A stretch of 25,220 nt of DNA, from the NCBI GenBank assembly GCA_034664005.1, contig JAXDIL010000040.1, positions 1 through 25,220 on the forward strand, written 5' to 3'. The notes under the pieces are model-generated. The model saw only the letters and a list, made by a program, of their open reading frames with translations, did no database searches and had not been told where the DNA came from. This document shows positions 13,921 through 20,993 of this stretch, piece after piece. Position 1 is the first letter of the stretch. Every line of letters begins with the position of its first letter. The DNA comes from JACVRW01 sp034664005. GTDB lineage: Bacteria > Actinomycetota > Thermoleophilia > Solirubrobacterales > Thermoleophilaceae. The position numbers and the translations under genes were made by a program.

Positions 13921-15027
13921 CTACTGGATGCCAGCGTCCTTGCAGGCCGCCGCGTACTTGCCGGTGCAGACCTCGTCCACCGACCAGAACTTGTCCTTGA
14001 TGATCGTGTCGTTGATGTTGTCCACGGTGACCGCGACGGGCGTCAGGAGGATCGACGGCACCTGCTTCATGCCGTTGTCGATCTCGGCGTCGGCTCCGCT
14101 CGGCGTCTCGCCCTTGGCCAGCGCCACGGCAAGCTCCGCCGCTGCTTCGGCCTCGGCCTTGATCGCCTTGTAGACGGTCATGTACTGCTCGCCGGCGAGG
14201 ATCCGCTGGATCGCGGCCAGCTCGGCGTCCTGCCCCGTCGTCGGGCGGGTCTTCGGGTCGATCCCGGCCGACTTCATCGCGGCGATCGCGCCGCCGCCTG
14301 TTCCGTCGTTCGCGGCGTAGACGCCCACGAAGCCGTCCTCGCCGACCGCCGTGATCGCCTGCTCCATCTCCTGCTGAGCCTTGTCGGGGCTCCAGTCAGG
14401 CGTGTCGTACTCCTTCGCGACCTTGAAGTCGCTCGAGTCGATCACGCTGTGCGCGCCCTCCTTGAACAGCTTGGCGTTGTTGTCCGTCGGGGCGCCGTTG
14501 ATCATGATGATGTCGCCCTTGGCGCCATCGTCCTGGAGCTTCTTGACGAGGCTCTCGCCCTGGAGCTTGCCGACCTGCTCGTTGTCGAACGAGATGTAGT
14601 AGTCGATGTCGGCGTCCGTGATCAGACGGTCGTAGCTGATGACCGGGATCTTCGCCTGCTTCGCCCGGTTCACGATCGCTCCGGCCGACGCTGCGTCCAC
14701 CGGGTCGAGCACGAGCACCTTCGCGCCCTTGGTGATCGCCGCCTCAGCCTGCTGCTGCTGCTTCGCGGCGTCCTGATCGGCGTTCGAGTAGAGGATCTCG
14801 CAGTCCGAGCAGAGCTCCTTCGCCTTCCGCTCGAAGTTCGGACGATCCTGCGACTCGTAGCGCGCCGTCTTCGACTCCGGCAGGAGCAGCGCAATCGAGC
14901 CGCCACCACCGCCACCGCCGCTACTACCGCCGCTGTCACTGCTGCTGTTGTCGTCGTCGCCACACGCCACGAGCGCCATGGCGCCCACGAGTGCCGCGAG
15001 GACGGCTAGGAACCTGAACCTGCTCAT
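13921..15027 (-). CDS. Sugar ABC transporter substrate-binding lipoprotein (XylF/RbsB-like)
   Basis: This 368-residue extracytoplasmic receptor delivers sugar to the permease. A lipoprotein signal peptide ends in the lipobox LVAC with C22, followed by an acidic and Gly/Ser-rich linker (about 23-44). The mature part is a type I periplasmic binding protein: IALLLPESKTARYE opens the first lobe, KVLVLDPVDAASAG and IPVISYDRLI resemble XylF, and VYAANDGTGGGAI is the typical hinge-region motif. ATG 15027 is preceded by a strong GGAGGAGG-type ribosome site. It lies 11 bp after the ROK regulator and is followed by an 11-bp stem-loop. Four Cys residues in the mature part (CSDC, CTGKYAAAC) could form two disulphides. 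Confidence 0.95.
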   Translation of the reverse strand: MSRFRFLAVLAALVGAMALVACGDDDNSSSDSGGSSGGGGGGGSIALLLPESKTARYESQDRPNFERKAKELCSDCEILYSNADQDAAKQQQQAEAAITKGAKVLVLDPVDAASAGAIVNRAKQAKIPVISYDRLITDADIDYYISFDNEQVGKLQGESLVKKLQDDGAKGDIIMINGAPTDNNAKLFKEGAHSVIDSSDFKVAKEYDTPDWSPDKAQQEMEQAITAVGEDGFVGVYAANDGTGGGAIAAMKSAGIDPKTRPTTGQDAELAAIQRILAGEQYMTVYKAIKAEAEAAAELAVALAKGETPSGADAEIDNGMKQVPSILLTPVAVTVDNINDTIIKDKFWSVDEVCTGKYAAACKDAGIQ

Positions 15028-15038
15028 CTGTCCTCCTC

Positions 15039-16250
15039 CTACCACGTTGCCGTGGACTGTTTGACCGCCGGCGCCGGCCCGCTCCATGCGGGTCCGGCTT
15101 CGTGAAGCACGAGCGCGACCGCGCCGAGCAACTCGGCGCGCTCCCCGAGCTCGCCGAGGACGATCTGGACGTCCTCCGCTGCGCTCGGGATGGCCCGGAG
15201 TCCCACTGCCTCTCTGAGCGGATCCAGCAGCACGTCGCCGGCCACGGCCATGCTGCCCCCCACGACGATCCGCTCGGGGTTGATCAGGTTGCAAAGGTCG
15301 GCCACGGCGGCGCCGATGTGGCGCCCGGCGTCGGCGAGTGCGCGCCGGCAGCCGGGGTCGCCCCCGACCGCGCGCTCGAGCACGTCGTCGAGCGTCAGCG
15401 ACTCGCCGAGGCTGCGGCTCAGAAGCGCGGCTATCGCCGTTCCGCTCGCGATCGTCTCGAGGCAGCCGCGGCTGCCGCAGCGGCAGATGTCTCCGGTCTC
15501 GTCGAGCGAGGTGTGCCCGATCTCCCCGGCCGTGCCGCCCGCGCCCGCGAACAGGCGCCCGCCGAGCATGATGCCCGCGCCGATGCCGGTGGCGAGCTTG
15601 AGGTAGACGAGCCCGTCGGCGCCACGGCCGGCGCCCCACACCGACTCCGCCAGGGCGCCGAGGTTGGCGTCGTTGTGAAGCCAGACCTCCATGCCCAGGC
15701 GCGCACCCATCAGCTCGGCGGCGTGCGTGCCGGCCCAGCCCGGCAGGATCGCGGACGAGCCGACGACGCCGCTGCGGTGGACCGGGCCCGGAATGCCCAT
15801 CCCGACCCCGAGCACGCGCCCGCTGTCGGCGCCGGAGCTCTCGAGCAGCTGCTCCACGAGCTCGGCCGCATGCTCCATCCCCTCCTCGGCGGGATAGTCG
15901 TCGGGCATCTCGCGCCGTTCCTCCGCCACGATCTCGTGCGACAGGTCGGCCAGCGCGACGGCGAGGTGGCGCTTGCCGAAGTCGATGCCGATCGCGAGGC
16001 CGGCGCCGGGGTTGAGCGCGATCAGCGTGGGGGGCCGGCCGCCGCCGGCGCTGCGCCCGTCCGCGTCGCGGTCGACGACCATGCCCTCGGCCTGGAGCCC
16101 GGCCACGATCGTCGAGACCGTGGAGCGCGAGAGCCCGGTGCGGCGCGCGAGGTCGGCCCGGCTCGTGACCCCGAGCACCTGAAGCGCCTGGATCACGCGC
16201 AGCCGGTTCGACGCGCGCAGCGAGGGCGGTGAGCCCGGATCCTCGTCCAT
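15039..16250 (-). CDS. ROK family transcriptional regulator (sugar-sensing)
   Basis: This 403-residue protein combines an N-terminal winged helix-turn-helix (about 14-62; SRADLARRTGLSRSTVSTIV) with a C-terminal ROK sugar-kinase fold. In the fold, IGIDFG (87-92) is the nucleotide-loop region, D194 lies in HNDANLGALAE, GEIGH (242-246) holds the sugar-contacting Glu/His, and CRCGSRGC (256-263) gives the zinc-binding cysteines. Because kinase residues are conserved, it may bind or even phosphorylate its sugar. ATG 16250 has AGAGGA 7 nt upstream; a TTG 12 codons earlier is rejected because it overlaps the likely -35. As first gene of the operon it probably controls its own promoter and that of the transporter. 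Confidence 0.93.
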   Translation of the reverse strand: MDEDPGSPPSLRASNRLRVIQALQVLGVTSRADLARRTGLSRSTVSTIVAGLQAEGMVVDRDADGRSAGGGRPPTLIALNPGAGLAIGIDFGKRHLAVALADLSHEIVAEERREMPDDYPAEEGMEHAAELVEQLLESSGADSGRVLGVGMGIPGPVHRSGVVGSSAILPGWAGTHAAELMGARLGMEVWLHNDANLGALAESVWGAGRGADGLVYLKLATGIGAGIMLGGRLFAGAGGTAGEIGHTSLDETGDICRCGSRGCLETIASGTAIAALLSRSLGESLTLDDVLERAVGGDPGCRRALADAGRHIGAAVADLCNLINPERIVVGGSMAVAGDVLLDPLREAVGLRAIPSAAEDVQIVLGELGERAELLGAVALVLHEAGPAWSGPAPAVKQSTATW

Positions 16251-16256
16251 GTGCCG

Positions 16257-16286
16257 ATCCTCTCCAGCCCGAGCGGTGTTTGTCAA
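16257..16286 (-). promoter_or_regulatory. Promoter of the ROK/sugar operon
   Basis: On the minus strand a perfect -35 TTGACA (16286-16281), an 18-nt spacer and a -10-like GAGGAT (16262-16257) end 6 nt before ATG 16250. Transcription would start at or very near the start codon. The -10 matches consensus only at three positions. Confidence 0.45.
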
Positions 16287-16305
16287 GGACTCGGACGAAG
16301 TCCAC

Positions 16306-16325
16306 GTTGATTTGAGGTTAATTTG
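16306..16325. promoter_or_regulatory. AT-rich direct repeat, candidate regulator binding site
   Basis: GTTGATTTG (16306-16314) and GTTAATTTG (16317-16325) repeat with an 11-bp period, one helical turn, in a conspicuously AT-rich stretch between the divergent ROK and hydrolase genes. The site is about 20 bp upstream of the ROK -35. A ROK or other regulator site is plausible. Confidence 0.4.
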
Positions 16326-16395
16326 TTCGATCCCGGCTTATCTCCTACGACCGGCGGATGGTTGAGGCTCCCAACCAGTGGTATTTGGTTATCTG

Positions 16396-17586
16396 ATGGC
16401 CGCGGCCACCTCCACCGGCGCCGCGCCGGCTGACGCGATCGCGGCGCTGGCGGACCGCTTCGACCCCGACGTGATGGACATCCCGCGCGGGCGCGCCCGC
16501 GTGCGGCTCGAGGTGGTCGGCGGCACGGCCTGCGACGCCGTCATCGCGGGCCGCCGGCTGAGGCTGCGCGCCGCGAAGGAGGACGTCCAGCCGGATGCCG
16601 TCCTGAGCGCGGACGCGGCCACCTGGAAGAGGATCGCCGCGGACATGCGCGGCGGCATGGCCGCGTTTCGCGCGGGGCGCCTGACGCTCCGCGGCAGCCT
16701 GCACTTCGGCGTCGGCTTCCTCGCGGCCACGAGCGGCTCCGACGACCCCGGCCGGCTCGAGTTCGACACGCTCCGCACGCGCGGCTTCGGCGCCATCTCG
16801 ATGCTGTCCGCCGGTACGGGGCCGGAGACGATCGTCTGCGTCCACGGCCTCGGCGGCACCAAGGCCTCGTTCCTCCCCACCGTCAGCGCGCTCGCCGACC
16901 ACTACCGCATCGTGGCCATCGACCTCCCGGGCTTCGGCGAGTCCGACAAGCCGATCGGGGCGCCCTACGACGCGCCCTGGTTCGCGCGCTCGGTGTTCGC
17001 GGCGATGGACGCGCTCGGCATCGAGCAGGCGCACCTCGCCGGCAACAGCATGGGCGGCCGTGTGGCAATCGAGGCCGGCCTCATGGACCGCGAGCGCACC
17101 GGCGCGCTGCTCCTGCTGAGCCCGGCGCTCGCCTGGCTGCGCGCCCGTCCCTACAAGCCGATCGTGCGCGCGCTGCGGCCCGAGCTCGGCCTGATCCAGC
17201 CCGCGCCGCGCCCGGTCGTGGAGGCCATGGTGCGGCGGCTCGTGCCGTCCGCGAACGGCGGCTGGACGTCCGCCGGCATCGACGAGTTCCTGCGCGCCTA
17301 CCTAACTCGCAGCGGACGCGCCGCCTTCTACGCGGCCGCGCGCAACATCTACCTGGACGAGCCGCACGGCGAGCAGGGGTTCTGGACGCGGCTGAAGTCG
17401 CTCGAGCGCGAGTCGCTGTTCGTATGGGGCCGACACGACCGCCTGGTGCCGATCGGCTTCATGAAACACGTGGAGCGGGCCCTGCCGCGGGCCCGCCACG
17501 TGGAGCTCTCCTGCGGCCACGTCCCTCAGGTGGAGCGGCCGCAGGAGACTCACGCGGCGATCAGGAAGTTCCTGACCGACCTCTAG
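16396..17586 (+). CDS. SCP2-like domain fused to alpha/beta hydrolase
   Basis: The 396-residue protein has an N-terminal SCP2/sterol-carrier-like lipid-binding domain (about 10-110; DAVLSADAATWKRIAADMRG then GRLTLRGSLHF) and a C-terminal alpha/beta hydrolase (about 140-396). The catalytic triad is S218 in AGNSMGGR, D348 in WGRHDRLVP and H375 in SCGHVPQVERP, with oxyanion-loop HGLGG at 150-154. It likely hydrolyses a hydrophobic ester or lipid presented by the SCP2 module. The start is ATG 16396; GTG 16378 in frame is possible, and neither has a Shine-Dalgarno. It is divergent from the ROK operon across a 145-bp AT-rich region and probably monocistronic. Confidence 0.88.
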   Translation: MAAATSTGAAPADAIAALADRFDPDVMDIPRGRARVRLEVVGGTACDAVIAGRRLRLRAAKEDVQPDAVLSADAATWKRIAADMRGGMAAFRAGRLTLRGSLHFGVGFLAATSGSDDPGRLEFDTLRTRGFGAISMLSAGTGPETIVCVHGLGGTKASFLPTVSALADHYRIVAIDLPGFGESDKPIGAPYDAPWFARSVFAAMDALGIEQAHLAGNSMGGRVAIEAGLMDRERTGALLLLSPALAWLRARPYKPIVRALRPELGLIQPAPRPVVEAMVRRLVPSANGGWTSAGIDEFLRAYLTRSGRAAFYAAARNIYLDEPHGEQGFWTRLKSLERESLFVWGRHDRLVPIGFMKHVERALPRARHVELSCGHVPQVERPQETHAAIRKFLTDL

Positions 17587-17592
17587 GCGGGC

Positions 17593-17730
17593 TTACTGCA
17601 AGCCACCGCCGCCGCCGGCGTCGCCGCCCTCGGCTCCTTCGCCGCCGCCGTTGCCGGCATCGCCGCCGCCGACGTCGTCGTCGTTCTCGTCAGGGGTGAC
17701 CTCGTCAGGTGTGGTCTCTGGTGTCTCCAT
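17593..17730 (-). CDS. Acidic Gly-rich mini-protein (45 residues)
   Basis: This is a short ORF I do not recognise. It starts METPETTPDEVTPDENDDD, continues as Gly/Ala/Asp/Glu repeats of the form GGGDAGNGGGEGAEGGDAGG and ends GGGGLQ. It has no hydrophobic segment and no Lys/Arg, so it should be disordered and strongly negative. It fills most of the gap between the hydrolase (convergent stops 6 bp apart) and the divergent P450. The ribosome site is weak (GGGG before the ATG). The repeated TPDEVTPDEN wording and clean ATG-to-TAA frame favour a real gene, but GC-rich low-complexity DNA can create such frames by chance. Confidence 0.5.
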   Translation of the reverse strand: METPETTPDEVTPDENDDDVGGGDAGNGGGEGAEGGDAGGGGGLQ

Positions 17731-17799
17731 GGCGCCCCGTTACCCCGTCCGGCGGCTCAGGAACCCCCAGAGGGATCAGAAACTCGGTACAACCCCTTC

Positions 17800-19203
17800 G
17801 TGGACTTCCCACCCGGGCCGCGCATTCCCAGGCTGCTCCAGGCGGCGTTCGTCACGGCATCGCCGTACGGCTGGATGGTGCGGCGCTGGCGGCGCTACGG
17901 CGACGTGTTCTCCTCGCGCTTTCCGATCTTCGGCCGCGTGGTCTACGTCGCCGACCCCGCGCTCGTGAAGGAGGTCTTCGCGGGTGACCCCGCCACCTTC
18001 CACGCGGGCGAGGCCAACACGCTCGCGCTCGGCGACGCGCTCGGCGAGCACTCGCTGCTGACGCTCGACGAGGAGCGCCACATGAGCCAGCGCAAGCTGC
18101 TGCTCCCGCCGTTCCATGGCGAGAGCGTGCGCCGCTACGTCGAGGTGATGGCCGAGGCGACCGAGCGCGAGGTGGCGAGCTGGCCGCTCGGCAAGGAGAT
18201 CGAGCTGCGACCACGCATGCAGGCGATCACGCTCGAGGTGATCCTGCGTGCCGTCTTCGGTGTGCGCGAGGGCGAGCGGATGGACCTGTTCCGTGAGCGC
18301 ATCCCTGCGCTCGCGGAGACGACGAGCGTGCTGAACTGGCTGCCCTTCCTGGACAAGCACGACCTGGGCGGCATTACGCCGGCCGCGAAGTTCCGGCGCG
18401 CGCTCGCCGCGGTCGACGAGCTGATCTACGCCGAGATCGCGGACCGCCGCGCCGCCGCGGATCGCGACGACCGCGACGACGTTCTCTCGCTGCTCCTGCG
18501 AGCCCGCCACGAGGACGGCTCGCCAATGACCGACACGGAGCTGCGCGACGAGCTGATGACGCTGCTGACGGCGGGCCACGAGACGACCGCGACCGGCCTC
18601 GCCTGGGCGTTCGAGCGGCTGCTGCGCACTCCACGCGTGCTCGCGCGGCTGACCGCGTCGCTCGACGACGACGACTACGTGGACGCCGTCGTGAAGGAGA
18701 CGCTGCGGGTGCGCCCCGTGATCGTCGACGTGGCGCGCAAGCTCACGCGCGACACGGAGGTGGCCGGCTGGCAGCTGCCGGCCGGGACGCTCGTGCTGCC
18801 CGCCATCGCGGTGCTGCACGCGCGGCCGGACCTGTACGAGTCGCCCGAGGAGTTCAGGCCAGAGCGGTTCCTTAACGGCGGCGCACCCGAGTCGTACGCC
18901 TGGATCCCGTTCGGTGGTGGCGTGCGGCGCTGCATCGGCGCGTCGTTCGCCCAGGTGGAGATGCGGACGGTCCTGCGCGAGGTGCTGAGGCGCGTGCACC
19001 TGCGCGCGCCTACGCAGCGGCCGGAGCGTGGGGTGATCAGACACGTGACGGTGGTGCCCGGCCGGGGCGCCCGAGCGATCGTCGACGGAGAACGTGTGCC
19101 AGGGCTAGGCGTCGAGCAGACGGCGGAACTCGCCGGTGCCCACGACGCTCGCCCCCAGGTCGCGCACACGCCGCGCGAGGCCGGCGTCCGAGGTGGCGAC
19201 TGA
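17800..19203 (+). CDS. Cytochrome P450
   Basis: This 467-residue heme monooxygenase shows the I-helix oxygen-activation motif LLTAGHETTATG (255-266), ExxR as E300-T-L-R303, the PERF motif (354-357), and heme loop PFGGGVRRCIGA (370-381) with axial C378. The N-terminus FPPGPRIPRLLQ has a Pro-rich hinge and no membrane anchor. It resembles the CYP135/CYP110-like bacterial class; its substrate is not predictable. The start is GTG 17800, with a TACAAC hexamer 6 nt before it. The recognisable P450 fold ends near residue 430, but the frame continues to 19203. The last 32 residues are encoded antisense to the 3' end of the NYN gene, a 99-bp convergent overlap. No redox partner is nearby. Confidence 0.92.
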   Translation: MDFPPGPRIPRLLQAAFVTASPYGWMVRRWRRYGDVFSSRFPIFGRVVYVADPALVKEVFAGDPATFHAGEANTLALGDALGEHSLLTLDEERHMSQRKLLLPPFHGESVRRYVEVMAEATEREVASWPLGKEIELRPRMQAITLEVILRAVFGVREGERMDLFRERIPALAETTSVLNWLPFLDKHDLGGITPAAKFRRALAAVDELIYAEIADRRAAADRDDRDDVLSLLLRARHEDGSPMTDTELRDELMTLLTAGHETTATGLAWAFERLLRTPRVLARLTASLDDDDYVDAVVKETLRVRPVIVDVARKLTRDTEVAGWQLPAGTLVLPAIAVLHARPDLYESPEEFRPERFLNGGAPESYAWIPFGGGVRRCIGASFAQVEMRTVLREVLRRVHLRAPTQRPERGVIRHVTVVPGRGARAIVDGERVPGLGVEQTAELAGAHDARPQVAHTPREAGVRGGD

Positions 19204-19476
19204 GAGCTCCGCAGGCGCGTCGTCCTGCTCCACGAGCGCGGCGATGTCGTCGTCGGCGGCGTCCGGGCCCCGCCGCGAGGCGAAGCGCACGCCGACGGAG
19301 TCGCTCTCCAGCTCGAATGGCCGCCCGTCCAACACGACTGTGACCTCATCGCCCGTGCGCGCGGCGAGGCGCTCGAGCTCCTCGACGAGTGACCGCATCG
19401 CGCCGGGCCGGTCGCGCCACCAGCCCGTCGGCCGCGAGCCGATCACGTTCATCCCGTCGACGAGCCAGCGGGTCAT
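19105..19476 (-). CDS. NYN (PIN-like) domain protein, predicted RNase
   Basis: This 123-residue protein fits the YacP-like NYN group of PIN-fold ribonucleases. It starts MTRWLVDGMNVIGSRPTGWW with acidic D7 in VDGMN, followed by D50 in VVLDGRPFE, a D73/D76-D77 acidic cluster, and D97 in VATSDAGLARRV. These acidic residues are placed as expected for metal-dependent RNA cleavage. It is shorter than Bacillus YacP but complete for the domain. ATG 19476 overlaps the stop of the two-TM mini-protein as ATGA. Its last 99 bp overlap, in antisense, the P450 3' end, so transcription of either gene could interfere with the other. RNA target unknown. Confidence 0.85.
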   Translation of the reverse strand: MTRWLVDGMNVIGSRPTGWWRDRPGAMRSLVEELERLAARTGDEVTVVLDGRPFELESDSVGVRFASRRGPDAADDDIAALVEQDDAPAELSVATSDAGLARRVRDLGASVVGTGEFRRLLDA

Positions 19477-19649
19477 CGGCGGCGACGGACGATGAGGACG
19501 ATGACGCCCACAAGGAGCAGGCCCGCGCCGAGCTGAACCGCCAGCTGCAGGCCCGCCGCCTCGTCCTTCGTGGCGTCGCGGATGGCGGCAAACATGATCG
19601 ACGCGCCGAAAAACGCCACCAGGGCCCATAGCGCAGTGTTCCTGTCCAC
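19473..19649 (-). CDS. Two-helix membrane mini-protein
   Basis: This small 58-residue ORF starts at GTG: (M)DRNTALWALVAFFGASIMF is one hydrophobic helix, a charged turn RDATKDE follows, and LGAGLLLVGVIVLIV is a second helix, ending in four arginines. The Arg tail predicts both termini inside. TAAGGT lies 8 nt before the GTG without a Shine-Dalgarno, so it is likely leaderless. Its stop overlaps the NYN gene start by ATGA, making it the first cistron of that operon. I know no function; it may anchor the NYN nuclease at the membrane, which is speculation. Confidence 0.75.
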   Translation of the reverse strand: MDRNTALWALVAFFGASIMFAAIRDATKDEAAGLQLAVQLGAGLLLVGVIVLIVRRRR

Positions 19650-19657
19650 CGGCGCGC

Positions 19658-19663
19658 ACCTTA
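19658..19663 (-). promoter_or_regulatory. -10 hexamer TAAGGT of the mini-protein/NYN operon
   Basis: TAAGGT on the minus strand is 8 nt before the GTG at 19649 and faces away from the eamA promoter only 8 bp away. Confidence 0.5.
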
Positions 19664-19671
19664 TCCGCGAC

Positions 19672-19677
19672 TAGTCT
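19672..19677 (+). promoter_or_regulatory. -10 hexamer TAGTCT of the EamA transporter gene
   Basis: TAGTCT lies 8 nt before the GTG start at 19686 and no ribosome site intervenes. The complete divergent region between the two start codons is only 36 bp. Confidence 0.5.
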
Positions 19678-19685
19678 CGACCGCT

Positions 19686-20564
19686 GTGACGGACAGGCCC
19701 GTACTCGCAGGCGTGCTCGGCGCATCCGTGATCGCGTTCTCGGCGATCCTTGTGCGCCTCTCCGAGGTGTCCCCCTCGACCGCCACGTTCTTTCGCTGCC
19801 TCTACGCCGTGCCGGCGCTCGCCCTGCTCGCGTGGCTCGAGCAGCGCCGCTACGGTCCGCGCCCGTGGCGCAACCGCGCGATCGCGTGGGCTGCCGGCGC
19901 GATCCTGGCCACGAACCTCACCCTCTGGCACCACTCGATCGAGGCCGTCGGCGCGGGGCTCGCAACCGTGCTCGGCAACACCCAGGTCGTGCTCGTGGGA
20001 CTGATCGCCTGGCTCGCGCTCGGCGAGCGCCCGGAGAACCGCTCGCTCCTGTCCGTCCCGCTCGTGTTCGCGGGCGTGATCCTGATCTCGGGCGTGGTCG
20101 GAGGCGGCGCCTACGGCAAGGATCCGTTCCTCGGCGTCGTCTTCGGCGTGCTGACCGCGATTTGCTACGCGCTATTCCTCCTGATCCTGCGCCAGGCCGG
20201 CGCCAATGAGGTCCGCCCCGCTGGACCGCTGCTCGACGCGAGCGTCTCGAGTGCGATCGTCGCCGCCGCCGGTGGCCTCATCGTCGGCGATCTCGACTGG
20301 GTCCCCGAGCCCGAGTCGCAGGCATGGCTCGTGCTGCTCGCGTTCTCGTCGCAGGTGCTCGGCTGGCTCCTGATCTCGGTCTCGCTGCCGCGGCTCCCGG
20401 CGGTGCGGACGTCGATCGTGCTGATGCTCCAGCCGGTCGGCAGCGTGCTCCTCGGAGCACTGATCCTGTCCGAGGTGCCCTCCGCGATCCAGCTGCTCGG
20501 TGTGGTGGTCGTGGTCGCGGGCGTGGCGGTGGCGACCATCAGGCCACGCGTACGCGTGGCCTGA
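19686..20564 (+). CDS. EamA/DMT family transporter
   Basis: This 292-residue inner-membrane protein has about ten transmembrane helices in two EamA repeats (roughly 1-140 and 150-285), the normal DMT-superfamily length. Family features include FSAILVRLSEVSPSTATFFRC in repeat one, WHHSIEAVGAGLATVLGNTQ, and a second-repeat RTSIVLMLQPVGSVLLGALIL with the typical P-V/L near helix 9 and E in the ILSE turn. Members export metabolites or amino acids, or take up small solutes; the substrate is not predictable. GTG 19686 is 8 nt after a TAnnnT hexamer. The last eight codons and the stop lie within a 26-bp perfect palindrome that may end transcription. Confidence 0.92.
   Translation: MTDRPVLAGVLGASVIAFSAILVRLSEVSPSTATFFRCLYAVPALALLAWLEQRRYGPRPWRNRAIAWAAGAILATNLTLWHHSIEAVGAGLATVLGNTQVVLVGLIAWLALGERPENRSLLSVPLVFAGVILISGVVGGGAYGKDPFLGVVFGVLTAICYALFLLILRQAGANEVRPAGPLLDASVSSAIVAAAGGLIVGDLDWVPEPESQAWLVLLAFSSQVLGWLLISVSLPRLPAVRTSIVLMLQPVGSVLLGALILSEVPSAIQLLGVVVVVAGVAVATIRPRVRVA
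20539..20564. terminator. 26-bp perfect palindrome over the eamA stop codon
   Basis: The arms TCAGGCCACGCGT and ACGCGTGGCCTGA are perfect 13-nt reverse complements with no spacer. The palindrome encodes the transporter's C-terminal RPRVRVA and TGA. It could fold as a terminator stem or be a protein-binding site; the sequence after it is not T-rich. Confidence 0.6.
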
Positions 20565-20627
20565 GATCTTGCCCACCGCGTTGGCGTGTGACACGCTGCA
20601 GCGACCTCAGGCCCCTGGAGGTGGCGA

Positions 20628-20993
20628 TTGGACTCGCCCCGCGTCGCGCTGATCCGCAAGCTCTTCGACCACATGGAGCGGAACGAACTCGCCCAGGCGA
20701 CCGAGGAGCTGATCGCGCACTCGAGCGAGGACGTGGTCTTCGAGCCGCACGCCGCGCACGGCGAGGAGATCCGCGGCCGTGAGGCGTTCCGTCAGTTCTG
20801 GACCAGCTTCGTGGACGGCGGGCGCCAGCTGCGTGCCGGCGCCTACTCGATCACCGAGCAGGGCGACTCCGTGGTGGTCACGGGCTGGGTGCGGACGATC
20901 GACGACGGGCGGCTGGCGGACGCGCAGTCGCGCTGGGTCTACCGCTTCAACGACCAGGGCGAGATCTGGAGCGCGCGGGTCGAGCGCGCCTAG
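20628..20993 (+). CDS. SnoaL/NTF2-like protein
   Basis: This 121-residue single-domain protein has an alpha+beta cone fold of the SnoaL/NTF2-like group: helix VALIRKLFDHMERNELAQ, then FEPHAAHGEEIRGREAFRQFW, where such proteins bind small hydrophobic ligands, and a curved sheet SVVVTGWVRTI to RWVYRFNDQGEI. Members include isomerases, cyclases and non-enzymatic ligand binders, so activity is open. The start is TTG 20628, supported by GGAGG at 20617-20621 with 6-nt spacing; no ATG or GTG fits the fold. Its stop shares a CTAG with the convergent GcvH-like gene. Confidence 0.82.
   Translation: MDSPRVALIRKLFDHMERNELAQATEELIAHSSEDVVFEPHAAHGEEIRGREAFRQFWTSFVDGGRQLRAGAYSITEQGDSVVVTGWVRTIDDGRLADAQSRWVYRFNDQGEIWSARVERA

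Noticed and set aside
14880..14960. Short GCC/GTC-type repeats as a CRISPR or tandem repeat
   Set aside because: They encode the Gly/Ser linker of the binding lipoprotein and have no spacer structure.
13222..15009. Long plus-strand open frame over the ABC operon
   Set aside because: It is a GC-driven antisense shadow; the minus strand has complete, well-conserved genes with ribosome sites.
16251..16286. TTG 16286 as start of the ROK regulator
   Set aside because: It lies inside a perfect TTGACA -35 box, and ATG 16250 has a good ribosome site and normal N-terminus.
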